From Burkholderia sp. S171 (GTDB lineage Bacteria; Pseudomonadota; Gammaproteobacteria; Burkholderiales; Burkholderiaceae), in contig NZ_LMUF01000007.1 of NCBI RefSeq assembly GCF_009766085.1, positions 117,049 to 181,048 on the forward strand: a stretch of 64,000 nt of DNA. Reading direction: 5' to 3'. The notes beneath the pieces were generated by a model. The model saw nothing but the letters and a program-made list of their open reading frames with translations, had not been told where the DNA came from and did no database searches. Each line of letters begins with the position of its first letter. Positions within the stretch are counted from its first letter, which is position 1. Both the position numbers and the translations under genes were made by a program. Of this stretch, positions 54,081 to 63,075 are shown piece after piece.

Positions 54081-55613
54081 ATGACTCCACATCCGTCCGG
54101 CGCGTCTCAGACGCGCTCGTTCACGACTGTTTTCCTGATCGAGATGTGGGAGCGTTTCGGTTATTACGGCATGGCTGCGTTACTCGTGCTGTTCATGATC
54201 GACAAGCTCGGTTTCGCCGATTCCCACGCGAACCTCACGTGGGGCGCGTTCACCGCGCTCGTGTTCTCGGCGCCGGCAATAGGCGGCTGGATCGGCGACA
54301 AGGTGCTGGGCGCGCGGCGCACGATGATCTTCGGCGCGTGCGTTTTGGCATCGGGTTATCTGATGCTTTCTATTCCGTTCGATTCATTGGGGTACCTGTA
54401 CGCCGCGCTTGGTGTGATCGTGGTCGGCAACGGTCTCTTCAAGGCGAACGCGGCGAATCTCGTGCGACGTATTTACGAAGGCGATGACGCGCGCCTCGAC
54501 AGCGCGTTCACCATCTACTACATGTCAGTCAATATCGGCTCGACCATTTCGATGCTCGCAACGCCCTGGATCAAGGATCACTGGGGTTGGCACGCCGCCT
54601 TCGCCGTGTGTTTTGCCGGCATGGTGCTGGGCTTGATCAACTTCATGGTGATGCGGCGAACAGTGGGGAACATCGGCTCCGCTCCTGACGACGAGCCCAT
54701 GAAGTGGGGCCGCTTTGCAGCGGTCGCGGTGGGCGGCGTGGCCTTGGGTCTCGCGACAGTATTCGTGCTGCAAAACGAACACGTGGCAGCGATCTGCGTG
54801 TACGCAGCAGGTCTTGCCGTTCTCGTGATCTTCGGCTGGATGCTGTTGAAATGCGATCGAAGCGAACGCGCTGGTTTGCTCGCTGCGTTGATCCTCACGC
54901 TGCAGGTCATCCTGTTCTTTATCTTTTATCAGCAGATGTCCACATCGCTGACCTTGTTCGCGCTGCGCAACGTGGACGCGTCGTTCACGCTCTTCAACGT
55001 GACCTTGTTCTCATGGAGCGCCGCGCAGTTCCAGGCGTTGAATCCGCTCTGGATCATGCGGCTGAGTCCGTTCCTCGCGATCGCTTATACGCGGCTCGCG
55101 AATAGCGGCCACGATATCCCCATCGCCGCAAAGTACGCGCTTGGGTTCATGGTGGTCGCGCTGGGCTTTTTCGTGTTCGCGTTCAGCGGCCGTTATGCCG
55201 TCAATGGCCGTGTGTCGTCGTGGTTCATGGTTGGCGGCTACGGGCTCTATTCGCTTGGCGAACTGCTGGTGTCCGGGCTGGGCCTCGCGATGATCGCCCA
55301 CTACGTGCCTGCACGCATGAGCGGTTTCATGATGGGCGCGTATTACGTCGCGACGGGTGTGTCGCAGTATCTGGGCAGCGTGGTCGCCAACTTTGCACGC
55401 ATGCCGTCCAACGACTTGAGTTCGCTGCAGTCGCTGCCGCTTTATACGAAGCTCTTTTTCGGACTCGGTTGGCTCGCCGCGGGTGGTGCCGCGGTGGCAA
55501 TCATTCTGTTGCCGCTGTTGAGCCGGTTGTCGCGAGAACATCGGCGTTGCGTGGAGGCGGTACGTCGCGGGGCTGACCCGTACCCTCGGCCGAAGCCGGC
55601 ATCGCTGCAATAA
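54081..55613 (+). CDS. Proton-dependent oligopeptide transporter (POT/PTR family)
   Basis: A 510-residue major facilitator with about 14 helices, importing di- and tripeptides with protons. The N-terminal signature FLIEMWERFGYYGMAALLV carries the ExxER motif that couples protons, and the second signature is in the FYQQMSTSLTLFALRNVD region. The start at 54081 (MTPHPSGASQTRSFTTVF) is chosen to fit family length. No binding protein is needed and none is encoded nearby. Confidence 0.92.
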   Translation: MTPHPSGASQTRSFTTVFLIEMWERFGYYGMAALLVLFMIDKLGFADSHANLTWGAFTALVFSAPAIGGWIGDKVLGARRTMIFGACVLASGYLMLSIPFDSLGYLYAALGVIVVGNGLFKANAANLVRRIYEGDDARLDSAFTIYYMSVNIGSTISMLATPWIKDHWGWHAAFAVCFAGMVLGLINFMVMRRTVGNIGSAPDDEPMKWGRFAAVAVGGVALGLATVFVLQNEHVAAICVYAAGLAVLVIFGWMLLKCDRSERAGLLAALILTLQVILFFIFYQQMSTSLTLFALRNVDASFTLFNVTLFSWSAAQFQALNPLWIMRLSPFLAIAYTRLANSGHDIPIAAKYALGFMVVALGFFVFAFSGRYAVNGRVSSWFMVGGYGLYSLGELLVSGLGLAMIAHYVPARMSGFMMGAYYVATGVSQYLGSVVANFARMPSNDLSSLQSLPLYTKLFFGLGWLAAGGAAVAIILLPLLSRLSREHRRCVEAVRRGADPYPRPKPASLQ

Positions 55614-55656
55614 ATTCAACGTATTCGCATTCGATATCAATATTCTTCGATTCGGT

Positions 55657-55685
55657 TTGACCTGTCATACCCTTAGCGCTATAAT
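55657..55685 (+). promoter_or_regulatory. Near-consensus sigma-70 promoter of the initiator tRNA
   Basis: TTGACC (55657-55662), 17-bp spacer, TATAAT (55680-55685). The tRNA begins 7 bases after the -10, so transcription should start at or within a base or two of its mature 5' end. Confidence 0.92.
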
Positions 55686-55691
55686 CTTTTT

Positions 55692-55768
<77 letters not shown>

Positions 55769-55775
55769 GAGATTC

Positions 55776-55813
55776 AACGCATAAAGCCCGGTCTATCCGG
55801 GCTTTATGCGTTT
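55776..55813 (+). terminator. Terminator of tRNA-fMet
   Basis: AACGCATAAAGCCCGG, loop TCTAT, CCGGGCTTTATGCGTT: a 16-bp stem followed by a short T-run, 7 bp after the tRNA CCA. Confidence 0.92.
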
Positions 55814-56354
55814 ACGGTCGTGCTTGGTTGGAAAATGCTTCGATGAGTGATCATCAAGCGCAGAAGGGAACCCATGAATGCACGCAGGGAAGTGCAAAAA
55901 GCCTACACGATATGAAACGTGCAGGCTGTCGAATTCTCGATGCGCGGGCAAGGTCGATACAGTGCTCAACGCCCTGAGACTGGTTCGCAGCTCAATGACA
56001 GTTCAACGGAAGTAGCGCAGGGAAGCATGGAGCGCGTTTTATGATTCGCGCGATCTATTCATGCGGACGAGTCGTCATGATTGATTCAGCCACTGCGCTT
56101 TAAACGGTGCTCAATGCGGCTGCCGCCTGAGCTTCGCCCGGGTTCGCCTCGATGGGCGAAGTGCTTCATGATTGATTCGTGGGTCGAGCCACAAATTGGC
56201 CGCCGGGCTAGGGCGCCTCGGCCGGTAACTGAGGTCCGGCACTGATCCGGCCTAATACCCCGGGACTTATCGGTATCGAATAAGCTCCCGGCTACTCGGC
56301 GCTTCGATCGAACGTGATTCGACCTGCAAGCCGCCGGTCAGACGTGCAACAACA
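55814..56354. other. Dyad-rich intergenic region downstream of rpsU
   Basis: These 541 bases contain no convincing gene but several stems: CTTCGCCC/GGGCGAAG (56132-56161), GGCCGG/CCGGCC near 56219-56252, and a bulged 11-bp stem CCGGGA...TCCCGG (56260-56291). A 13-bp direct repeat TCATGATTGATTC occurs at 56075-56087 and 56166-56178. A structured 3' leader of rpsU or a small RNA is possible. Confidence 0.45.
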
Positions 56355-56567
56355 TCAATAGAATTTCTTCGGCAACTGTGCGCGACGGATCTGCTTGCGC
56401 AGGCGAGCAACAGCAGCAGCTTTCTTGCGCTTGCGCTCGGTGGTCGGCTTTTCATAAGCCATACGCGACTTCAGTTCCTGAATCAGGCCGGTACGTTCGA
56501 CGGTGCGGCGGAAACGGCGCATGGCGACGTCGAAAGGCTCGTTCTCTTTCAACAATACTTTAGTCAT
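56355..56567 (-). CDS. rpsU: 30S ribosomal protein S21
   Basis: A 70-residue, highly basic ribosomal protein S21 that binds near the anti-Shine-Dalgarno end of 16S rRNA and aids initiation. The sequence [20 protein letters not shown] and the C-terminal RAQLPKKFY match the family exactly in length. A 40-codon upstream frame extension is not conserved in type. The ribosome site is weak, as is common for S21. Confidence 0.97.
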   Translation of the reverse strand: MTKVLLKENEPFDVAMRRFRRTVERTGLIQELKSRMAYEKPTTERKRKKAAAVARLRKQIRRAQLPKKFY

Positions 56568-56788
56568 TGAGATCTCAGTTGGTCTGGCCCTGCCAGAAAA
56601 TTGGGCAAAACGCAATTGTACACTTTTCGGGGCCTTCATTACAGGCCGCTGAACAATCGGACGCGCTTCGCCGCTCGGGATTGTCATCGTATGTCTTTGA
56701 TAAAAGACAACAATCCCGGATTACCCGGGGGCGGGCTTGAGGGCGTCGGCGATTCGCGCGCGCTCGTGCCGAGCCCGATTTAAAGCGC

Positions 56789-57145
56789 TCAGAAGCCCCG
56801 GCCGCGACCTCGTTTTGTGTCGCCGGTGTCGGCGGAATTTGGAATTTCCAGAAAATCCACTTGATCGATAAGCAGGTCGGACGTGGGCAGCGCCACGCAC
56901 GGCAGGATCCAGCCAGTGGCTTTTTCGTCCGCACTCAGACCCGGCCAGTCGATCCGATACTGCACGGTGCCATCGAGCAGACGACACAGGCACGCGCGGC
57001 ACGTACCGTTGCGGCACGAACTCGACAGGCGTAGTCCAGCGAGCGCGGCCGCTTCGAGGATCGTGGTCTGCCCGGTCGACGCAAAGCTCCGCCGGGAGGG
57101 AAGCAGCGTGATCGCAAAAGAGTGCGGGTCGTCGGCGGTGCTCAT
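56789..57145 (-). CDS. Plant-type [2Fe-2S] ferredoxin domain protein
   Basis: A 118-residue protein with a chloroplast-type ferredoxin fold. The cluster ligands are C44, C49, C52 and C83 (SCRNGTCRACLC and ILPCVA), with an extra C54. The C-terminal tail is Gly/Arg-rich (RGRGRGF). It starts 5 bp after the yigZ stop and is certainly co-transcribed with it. An electron donor to an unknown oxygenase or reductase; no partner enzyme is nearby. Confidence 0.88.
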   Translation of the reverse strand: MSTADDPHSFAITLLPSRRSFASTGQTTILEAAALAGLRLSSSCRNGTCRACLCRLLDGTVQYRIDWPGLSADEKATGWILPCVALPTSDLLIDQVDFLEIPNSADTGDTKRGRGRGF

Positions 57146-57150
57146 GATGG

Positions 57151-57744
57151 TCAGTGCGATTTGGTAATGACCGCGCGACCGTGGGTCAGGTCGCGGATAA
57201 CGTCGGCGGCCTGGTCACGCACGGCAAGCGGCATCTGGATCGACAGGCGGACGGTCATGCCGTAGCCGGGTTCATCGAGGGCATGGCCTTCCTGCTCGAC
57301 CCAGCGCCGCACGCGCGCTTCATCGGCGTAATCCACTTCCACTTGCAGCAGGCCGAGCGCGACGCGTTCTATGCGTTCGGCCAGTTGCATCGTGGTGGCA
57401 ATGGCGTCCGTGTACGCACGGACCAGGCCTCCAGCACCGAGCTTGATGCCGCCGTAGTAGCGCACGACGGCGGCCAGTACGCCATCCACTTCATGATGCC
57501 GCAGCACTTCGAGTATTGGTCGGCCGGCTGTGCCGGAAGGCTCGCCATCGTCGGACATGCCGGATTCACCGCCCGCCAGCAGCGCCCAGCAGACGTGCGT
57601 TGCGCCGGGATGCAAGGCGCGCAGCGTGTCGAGTTCGAGCATCGCGGCTGCGCGGTCGGCGACAGGAATTGCCAGCGCGATAAAACGGCTTTTGCGAATG
57701 TCGATTTCGGCACTGACGGCGGCAGCGAGGGTGTAAGTGGGCAA
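57151..57744 (-). CDS. yigZ: YigZ/IMPACT family protein
   Basis: A 197-residue protein: N-terminal UPF0029/IMPACT domain (residues 1-115, with EIDIRKSRFIALAIPV and the GEPSGTAGRPILEVL signature) followed by DUF1949. The family is related to a domain of translation regulator IMPACT and is linked to ribosome or nucleic acid interactions, without a proven bacterial function. It precedes the ferredoxin gene by 5 bp. Start MPTYTLAAAVSAE at 57744. Confidence 0.88.
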   Translation of the reverse strand: MPTYTLAAAVSAEIDIRKSRFIALAIPVADRAAAMLELDTLRALHPGATHVCWALLAGGESGMSDDGEPSGTAGRPILEVLRHHEVDGVLAAVVRYYGGIKLGAGGLVRAYTDAIATTMQLAERIERVALGLLQVEVDYADEARVRRWVEQEGHALDEPGYGMTVRLSIQMPLAVRDQAADVIRDLTHGRAVITKSH

Positions 57745-57894
57745 CTAAAGCTCAAGGGGTAAGAGAGGCGACGAGCGGGTCGCAACGTAATTCAATTCAA
57801 CGTAATGCAATGCAATGGTATGGGGAAAGCGCTGCCGCTGCGAACTATCCGGCGATGAACCCCGTGCTCGGACCGCTGCGGCTTATGCTGCGTC

Positions 57895-58440
57895 TCATTT
57901 CTGCGCAATCAACGCCTTGTCTTCGCCGAGGGAGCGTTGCATCAGCACCGTGTCCACCCATTGGCCGTGTTTGTAGCCCACCTTGCGCAACACGCCGACA
58001 TGCTCGAATCCAAGGCGCGCATGCAATGCGATCGACCCGGCGTTGCTACTGTTACCGATCACCGCGATAAGTTCGCGCCACGGCCCGGCATCGCAACGTT
58101 CGATCAGCGCCGTTAACAGCGCGAGACCGAGGCCACGCCCGCCGAAACCATCGGCGATATAAACCGAATCTTCAATCGTGTGCCTGTACGCCGACCTGGG
58201 CCGATACGCCGTCGCATACGTATAACCCACCACCACGCCGTCCATTTCAGCCACCAGATAGGGCAGGCCCGCGCCGGTGATCGATGCGTGCCGGGCGCGC
58301 ATTTCGTCGACACCCGGTGGCGTTTCCTCGAAGGTCGCCAGGGCATGCAGCACGTAGTGGGCGTAAATGCGGGTGATCGTATCGAAATCGGCGGCGTTCG
58401 CGTCGCGGATTGTTAGAGCGTTGGCTTGGTGCAATGTCAT
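57895..58440 (-). CDS. GNAT acetyltransferase, phosphinothricin N-acetyltransferase-like
   Basis: A 181-residue GNAT enzyme resembling Pat/Bar-type acetyltransferases and MnaT (methionine sulfone/sulfoximine acetyltransferase). The acetyl-CoA motif is GRGLGLALLTALIERC, and the region ADFDTITRIYAHYVLHALAT is typical of the group. A GGAGGC ribosome site supports the start at 58440; the long upstream frame is not coding. Substrate is probably a small amine or amino acid analogue. Confidence 0.88.
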   Translation of the reverse strand: MTLHQANALTIRDANAADFDTITRIYAHYVLHALATFEETPPGVDEMRARHASITGAGLPYLVAEMDGVVVGYTYATAYRPRSAYRHTIEDSVYIADGFGGRGLGLALLTALIERCDAGPWRELIAVIGNSSNAGSIALHARLGFEHVGVLRKVGYKHGQWVDTVLMQRSLGEDKALIAQK

Positions 58441-58462
58441 CGAGTGCCTCCGTGGTTCGGGT

Positions 58463-58498
58463 GTTGATCGTCTTAATCGGGTTGATCGTGTCAATCGG
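58463..58498. repeat. 18-bp tandem direct repeat upstream of the GNAT gene
   Basis: GTTGATCGTCTTAATCGG is followed at once by GTTGATCGTGTCAATCGG (two mismatches), 23 bp upstream of the acetyltransferase start. Two exact-phase copies could form an operator. Confidence 0.7.
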
Positions 58499-58912
58499 CC
58501 AGTGAGAAAGGTCATCAACCGGAGGTTTGATTTTCTCACGACTAACGGACTCATCCGCCAATTGCCAGACGTCTGGGCACGCGCGCCGGAAAAGCATCGA
58601 GCCGGCGTGCGCCAGCCCACCAAAGCGGGCATTTCGTGAGCAGCGAAGCATTGAAGCCCGACGTACCCGGCCGCTACACTGGGCTGTTTGCAGGGACGAT
58701 GCAAGGAACAAGGATACAAACAGGGATACGATTGTCAGCCAAGTGGACACGACTTACGGCGCGAACAACCGGACCATAAACAACGACGCTAACAGCGCGA
58801 GCGACCCACGTTGACCCAATCGCGCACGACACAGATGTCATCAGGTGCCTCATTAAAAACGATTATGCAGCGCGCATCCGGCGCAAAGGCGTCGCTTCAT
58901 GAAAAGCGCACG
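58499..58912. other. Intergenic region between GNAT and EAL genes
   Basis: About 410 bases with no protein-like open frame; divergent promoters are expected but no clear -35/-10 pair stands out. The EAL gene frame is open from a TTG at 58811, and an ATG at 58865 is a possible alternative start. Confidence 0.45.
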
Positions 58913-60133
58913 ATGAACACGTTCAAACGCAGCGGGCGCGTCGCGTTCCTGGCTGGCATCGTGCTGATCGTGGCGTTGCTGCCGGGGGTGTTGTGCGTCC
59001 TGTTTGCGCCCGGCGTGGACGAGCGCGTCGCTGCAGCCCGGGAAGCCGCGGCGCTAGAAAGCTATGTTGTGCGCATGGTCGATACCGGCGCGATACGTTT
59101 GATTGCCAACACGTCGGTGGCCGCGCCTTCCAGGCTGTTTGCCCAGTTTCCGGTACCTGCATTCGCCGCGACGGCGATGCCTTCGATCCCCAGCACGGCC
59201 CACCGCGCTTACGAGTCAGCGCGTGCATCAAACGCATCAAACGCAGCGAACACATCGGACGCGACGTTCGCTGAACGCCTGCGCGCGCTGCCCTGGACCT
59301 GGCTGCTTGCAGGCGTCGCGGGCGGCCTGACGCTCTCTGCGTGGCTCGGCCTCTTGATGGTGCGCCGTCTCTCGCCGGTCGGGCAGCTTAGCGACGCCGT
59401 GCGCCGGCATCAGTTCATCGTGGCGTACCAGCCGATCGTCGATCTCACGACGCGGCGATGTATTGGCGCTGAAGCGCTGGTGCGCTGGAAGCACCAGGAT
59501 CGCATCGTGCGTCCCGATCATTTCATTCCGCTCGCGGAACATCGTGGCTTGATCCAGGCCATCACGGACCAGGTATTCGATACGGTCCTGCTCGAACTCG
59601 GCGAGTTCTTGCAGCGCTACAGCGAGCTCTACGTGTCGATCAACCTGAGCGCGCCGGACCTGACCTCGCGGCGGTTCCTGGAGCGCCTGACGCCCGCGCT
59701 CGCGGCGGCGAACATCTCTCCACGGCAGATCCGGATCGAGGCGACCGAGCGCTGTTTTCTCGATGCCGACGCCGCTAAGGAAGTGATCCAGGCATTCCGC
59801 GATGCCGGGCATCCGGTGTATATCGACGACTTCGGGACGGGTTATTCGAGCCTCTCGCATCTGCAGAATTTTCAGGTGGATGCGCTGAAGATCGACAAGT
59901 CTTTCGTCGATACCGTCGATCAAGATTCGGCGTCCAGCAGCGTGGCGTCGCACATTATCGACATGGCGCTGACGCTGCATGTGCAGGTGGTCGCCGAGGG
60001 GATCGAGCGCGAGGAACAGGCGTGTTACCTGCGCACGCGCGGCGCTCAATTCGGGCAAGGCTGGCTCTTTTCCGCGCCGCTGACCGCGCCGGATTTTATT
60101 CGCTATGTAGGGCGCGGTCTGGTGACGGTGTAG
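58913..60133 (+). CDS. Membrane-anchored EAL-domain cyclic-di-GMP phosphodiesterase
   Basis: A 406-residue protein: transmembrane helix (about 8-30), periplasmic segment of about 100 residues, second helix (about 130-150), and a cytoplasmic EAL domain. The catalytic set is complete: EAL (187-189), SINLSAPDL, IEATER, IDDFGTG, KIDKSF, AEGIE and FGQGWLFS, so c-di-GMP hydrolysis is expected. The periplasmic part is shorter than the CSS-motif domain usually found with this architecture and lacks that motif. Start uncertain: 58913 has the basic MNTFKRSGR, but 58865 and 58811 are in frame. Confidence 0.85.
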   Translation: MNTFKRSGRVAFLAGIVLIVALLPGVLCVLFAPGVDERVAAAREAAALESYVVRMVDTGAIRLIANTSVAAPSRLFAQFPVPAFAATAMPSIPSTAHRAYESARASNASNAANTSDATFAERLRALPWTWLLAGVAGGLTLSAWLGLLMVRRLSPVGQLSDAVRRHQFIVAYQPIVDLTTRRCIGAEALVRWKHQDRIVRPDHFIPLAEHRGLIQAITDQVFDTVLLELGEFLQRYSELYVSINLSAPDLTSRRFLERLTPALAAANISPRQIRIEATERCFLDADAAKEVIQAFRDAGHPVYIDDFGTGYSSLSHLQNFQVDALKIDKSFVDTVDQDSASSSVASHIIDMALTLHVQVVAEGIEREEQACYLRTRGAQFGQGWLFSAPLTAPDFIRYVGRGLVTV

Positions 60134-60160
60134 GCTTGGCTCATTTTCCACTTCGGGGCA

Positions 60161-60601
60161 ATGACCATGACCGTCATCAGGATGACCGACCCGGTCGCGA
60201 CCACGTTTCTCAAGGACGTGCGCCATCCGCTGCTGGCGCTGCACCGTAGCATCCTCGACGAACTGCGCACCCGCCACGAAGCCGAATTCGGCGCGGTGTC
60301 GCCGGGCGAGTTCCTGCAGATCGTGATCAACGGCAGCGCTTACAAATGGCTTGGTCCGCTCTCCACGCTGATTGCGGCGCTTGACGACGTACTCGACGAT
60401 ACCGACGCCACGCCCGACGGCCGTATCGACATGGCGCACGCGGTAACGGCCATGTTCGGCGCGAAGGATCGCAACGCCGCATTCGATACCCAATACCTGC
60501 CAATGCTGCAAACCAGCCCCGAAATCGCGATGGCCAATGGCCGCGTGGCACAGCAAGTGCGGGCAGCGGCGCCGCCGCCTGCCCCGGACGCAAAGGAGTG
60601 A
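60161..60601 (+). CDS. Conserved-looking hypothetical protein
   Basis: A 146-residue protein without signal peptide, membrane helix or recognised domain. Predicted mainly helical from sequence (LDDVLDDTDATPDGRIDMAH) with a Pro/Ala-rich C-terminus. Codon composition matches neighbours and CGGGGC precedes the ATG. It starts 27 bp after the EAL gene and may be co-transcribed with it. Function unknown. Confidence 0.65.
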   Translation: MTMTVIRMTDPVATTFLKDVRHPLLALHRSILDELRTRHEAEFGAVSPGEFLQIVINGSAYKWLGPLSTLIAALDDVLDDTDATPDGRIDMAHAVTAMFGAKDRNAAFDTQYLPMLQTSPEIAMANGRVAQQVRAAAPPPAPDAKE

Positions 60602-60745
60602 CCAGGGATCAATGACCGCCGGCCGCCGGGCGAGGGCGTTTGTCCCTATGCCTGCCCGCTGGCGGCTTTCGGTAGAATCCGCAGCCATGATCAACCTAGG
60701 GCGGGTTTCTTGGACCCGTCAGACCCACCTTCCGGGGAGAATGCG

Positions 60746-61561
60746 TTGGAATCATCCGCACAAAATGCTGCATCGGCTGCCGCGCAAAACGCAGCGGTCA
60801 AACTCGTCGCCCGCGATATCCACAAGCGTTTTGGCGAGAACGAGGTGCTCAAGGGCGTGTCGCTCGCTGCCAACGCCGGCGATGTGATCAGCATCATCGG
60901 CTCGAGCGGCTCGGGCAAAAGTACCTTCCTGCGCTGCATCAACTTCCTCGAGCGGCCGAACGCGGGCGAGATTATCGTCGACGGCGAGCCGGTGCGCACG
61001 AAAGCCGATCGCATGGGCAATCTCGAAGTCGCGGACCACAAGCAGTTGCAGCGCGTGCGCACGAAGCTGGCGATGGTGTTCCAGCATTTCAACTTGTGGG
61101 CGCATATGACGTCGATTGAAAACGTCATGGAAGCGCCGATGCACGTGCTGGGGTTATCGAAGAAGGAAGCGAGCGAACGGGCGCGCGAATGCCTGGAGAA
61201 GGTCGGGCTGGCGCCGAAGGTCGAGAAGCAATATCCGTCGCATTTGTCGGGCGGGCAGCAGCAGCGGGTGGCTATTGCTCGCGCGCTTGCCATGCATCCT
61301 GATGTGATGCTCTTCGACGAACCCACCTCCGCGCTTGATCCCGAACTGGTGGGCGAAGTGCTGAAAGTGATGCAGAAACTGGCTGAAGAAGGACGCACGA
61401 TGATCGTTGTGACGCATGAGATGGGCTTTGCGCGCAATGTATCGAATCATGTGATGTTTCTGCACCAGGGCCGCACGGAAGAAGAGGGCGCGCCGGGTGA
61501 AGTGCTGAGCACGCCCAGGAGCGAGCGGCTGCAGCAATTTTTGTCGGGCAGTCTTAAGTAA
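60746..61561 (+). CDS. hisP: Polar amino acid ABC transporter ATPase, HisP-like
   Basis: A 271-residue ABC ATPase of the histidine/arginine/lysine class (HisP, ArtP, AotP). Walker [10 protein letters not shown], signature [17 protein letters not shown] and Walker [15 protein letters not shown] are intact. No in-frame ATG precedes the conserved domain; the best start is TTG at 60746 with GGGGAG 7 bp upstream (a TTG at 60710 is an alternative). No permease or binding protein gene is adjacent. Its position before astC suggests arginine or ornithine uptake. Confidence 0.88.
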   Translation: MESSAQNAASAAAQNAAVKLVARDIHKRFGENEVLKGVSLAANAGDVISIIGSSGSGKSTFLRCINFLERPNAGEIIVDGEPVRTKADRMGNLEVADHKQLQRVRTKLAMVFQHFNLWAHMTSIENVMEAPMHVLGLSKKEASERARECLEKVGLAPKVEKQYPSHLSGGQQQRVAIARALAMHPDVMLFDEPTSALDPELVGEVLKVMQKLAEEGRTMIVVTHEMGFARNVSNHVMFLHQGRTEEEGAPGEVLSTPRSERLQQFLSGSLK

Positions 61562-61611
61562 GGCTGGGCTTTTCGGCGCGGGCTCCGGCATGGCTGCGGG
61601 AGCCTGGCGGG

Positions 61612-61628
61612 GCGATCAGCGTGATCGC
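61612..61628. promoter_or_regulatory. Dyad upstream of astC
   Basis: GCGATCAGCGTGATCGC is a perfect 7-bp inverted repeat with a 3-nt centre, 193 bp upstream of astC. A weaker GGCTCC/GGAGCC stem precedes it. No T-run follows, so it is more likely a regulatory site than a terminator. Confidence 0.35.
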
Positions 61629-61820
61629 TCCGCGTTCAATGCGCCGTGGCGCCTCAGACGCCTATGTCTTTCGGCTGACTTACACACGTCAATCCTCTCG
61701 AATACCATGAAACCTTGTCGCGTTCCCGCAAGACGCGACGCCCGCGCACGCCTACCATCTGATAACGATGCGTAAGCTGGAACATAAGCTGGAATACCCG
61801 AACAAGCAAAGGAGCGGTTC

Positions 61821-63032
61821 ATGACGGATCTCAATGTAACGCGCGGTACGTTCGACGAAGTAATGGTGCCTCTATTCTCCCCGGCGAATTTCGTGCCGGA
61901 TCGCGGACTGGGTTCGCGCGTATGGGACACGGAAGGCCGCGACTATGTCGATTTTGCTGGCGGTATCGCGGTGACGGCGCTGGGCCATGCGCATCCCGAA
62001 CTGTTGAAAGTGCTCCACGATCAAGGCCAGAAGCTCTGGCATATCGGTAATGGCTACACCAACGAACCGGTGCTGCGGCTTGCGACTCGCCTCACCAACC
62101 TGACCTTCGCTGACCGTGCGTTCTTCGCCAACTCCGGCGCGGAAGCGAACGAAGCCGCGCTGAAACTCGCGCGCCGTTACGCGATCGACACCACCGGTCC
62201 GCAGAAAGTCGAAATCATCTCGTTCACGCAGTCGTTCCACGGCCGGACGCTGTTCACCGTCAGCGTGGGCGGCCAGCCGAAATACGCCGAAGGCTTCGGC
62301 CCGACGCCGCAAGGCATCACGCATCTGCCCTATAACGATTTGGCTGCTGCCCGTGCAGCAATCGGCCCGCAAACCTGCGCGGTGATCGTCGAGCCGGTGC
62401 AAGGCGAAGGCGGCGTGCTGCCCGCCGATCCCGCGTTCCTCCAGGGTCTGCGCGATGCTTGCGACCAGCACGGCGCACTGCTGATTTTTGACGAGGTACA
62501 AACGGGCGTGGGCCGTACTGGCACGTTCTACGCATACATGGGATACGGCGTCACGCCGGACATCCTGACGACCGCGAAAGCGCTCGGCAACGGCTTCCCG
62601 ATCGGCGCGATGCTGACCACGGACAAGATCGCCGCGCATTTCAAAGTGGGCGTGCACGGTACGACGTACGGTGGCAATCCGCTGGGCGCGGCTATCGCGG
62701 AGAAGGTGGTTGAACTGATCAGCGACCCTGCCGTGCTCGAAGGCGTGCAGCAACGCAGCGCTGCGATCAAGGCGCATCTGAAGCGCATTGATGAGCGTTT
62801 CTCCGTGTTCAAGGAGATCCGTGGCAAGGGCCTCTTGATCGGCGCCGAACTCGCCGATGCCTACAAGGACCGCGCGAAGGACGTGCTCACCGCTGCCGCG
62901 AAACACGGCGTGATCATGCTGATCGCCGGGCCGAACGTGCTGCGTTTCGCGCCGTCGCTGATCATGCCCATGGCCGACCTCGACGAGGGCTTCGCGCGCA
63001 TCGAAAAGGCTATCGCCGACGTGGCGCAATGA
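61821..63032 (+). CDS. astC: Succinylornithine / acetylornithine aminotransferase
   Basis: A 403-residue class III PLP aminotransferase. The PLP lysine is in [11 protein letters not shown], with [14 protein letters not shown] supplying the Asp. The enzyme family serves arginine biosynthesis (ArgD) or the arginine succinyltransferase pathway (AstC/AruC); the following astA gene points to the catabolic role here, converting N2-succinylornithine to its semialdehyde. AAGGAGC precedes the ATG. Confidence 0.93.
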   Translation: MTDLNVTRGTFDEVMVPLFSPANFVPDRGLGSRVWDTEGRDYVDFAGGIAVTALGHAHPELLKVLHDQGQKLWHIGNGYTNEPVLRLATRLTNLTFADRAFFANSGAEANEAALKLARRYAIDTTGPQKVEIISFTQSFHGRTLFTVSVGGQPKYAEGFGPTPQGITHLPYNDLAAARAAIGPQTCAVIVEPVQGEGGVLPADPAFLQGLRDACDQHGALLIFDEVQTGVGRTGTFYAYMGYGVTPDILTTAKALGNGFPIGAMLTTDKIAAHFKVGVHGTTYGGNPLGAAIAEKVVELISDPAVLEGVQQRSAAIKAHLKRIDERFSVFKEIRGKGLLIGAELADAYKDRAKDVLTAAAKHGVIMLIAGPNVLRFAPSLIMPMADLDEGFARIEKAIADVAQ

Positions 63033-63075
63033 ACGTGCGGACTTCGGTCCATCCTCTCAACCAATGGAACCGCCG

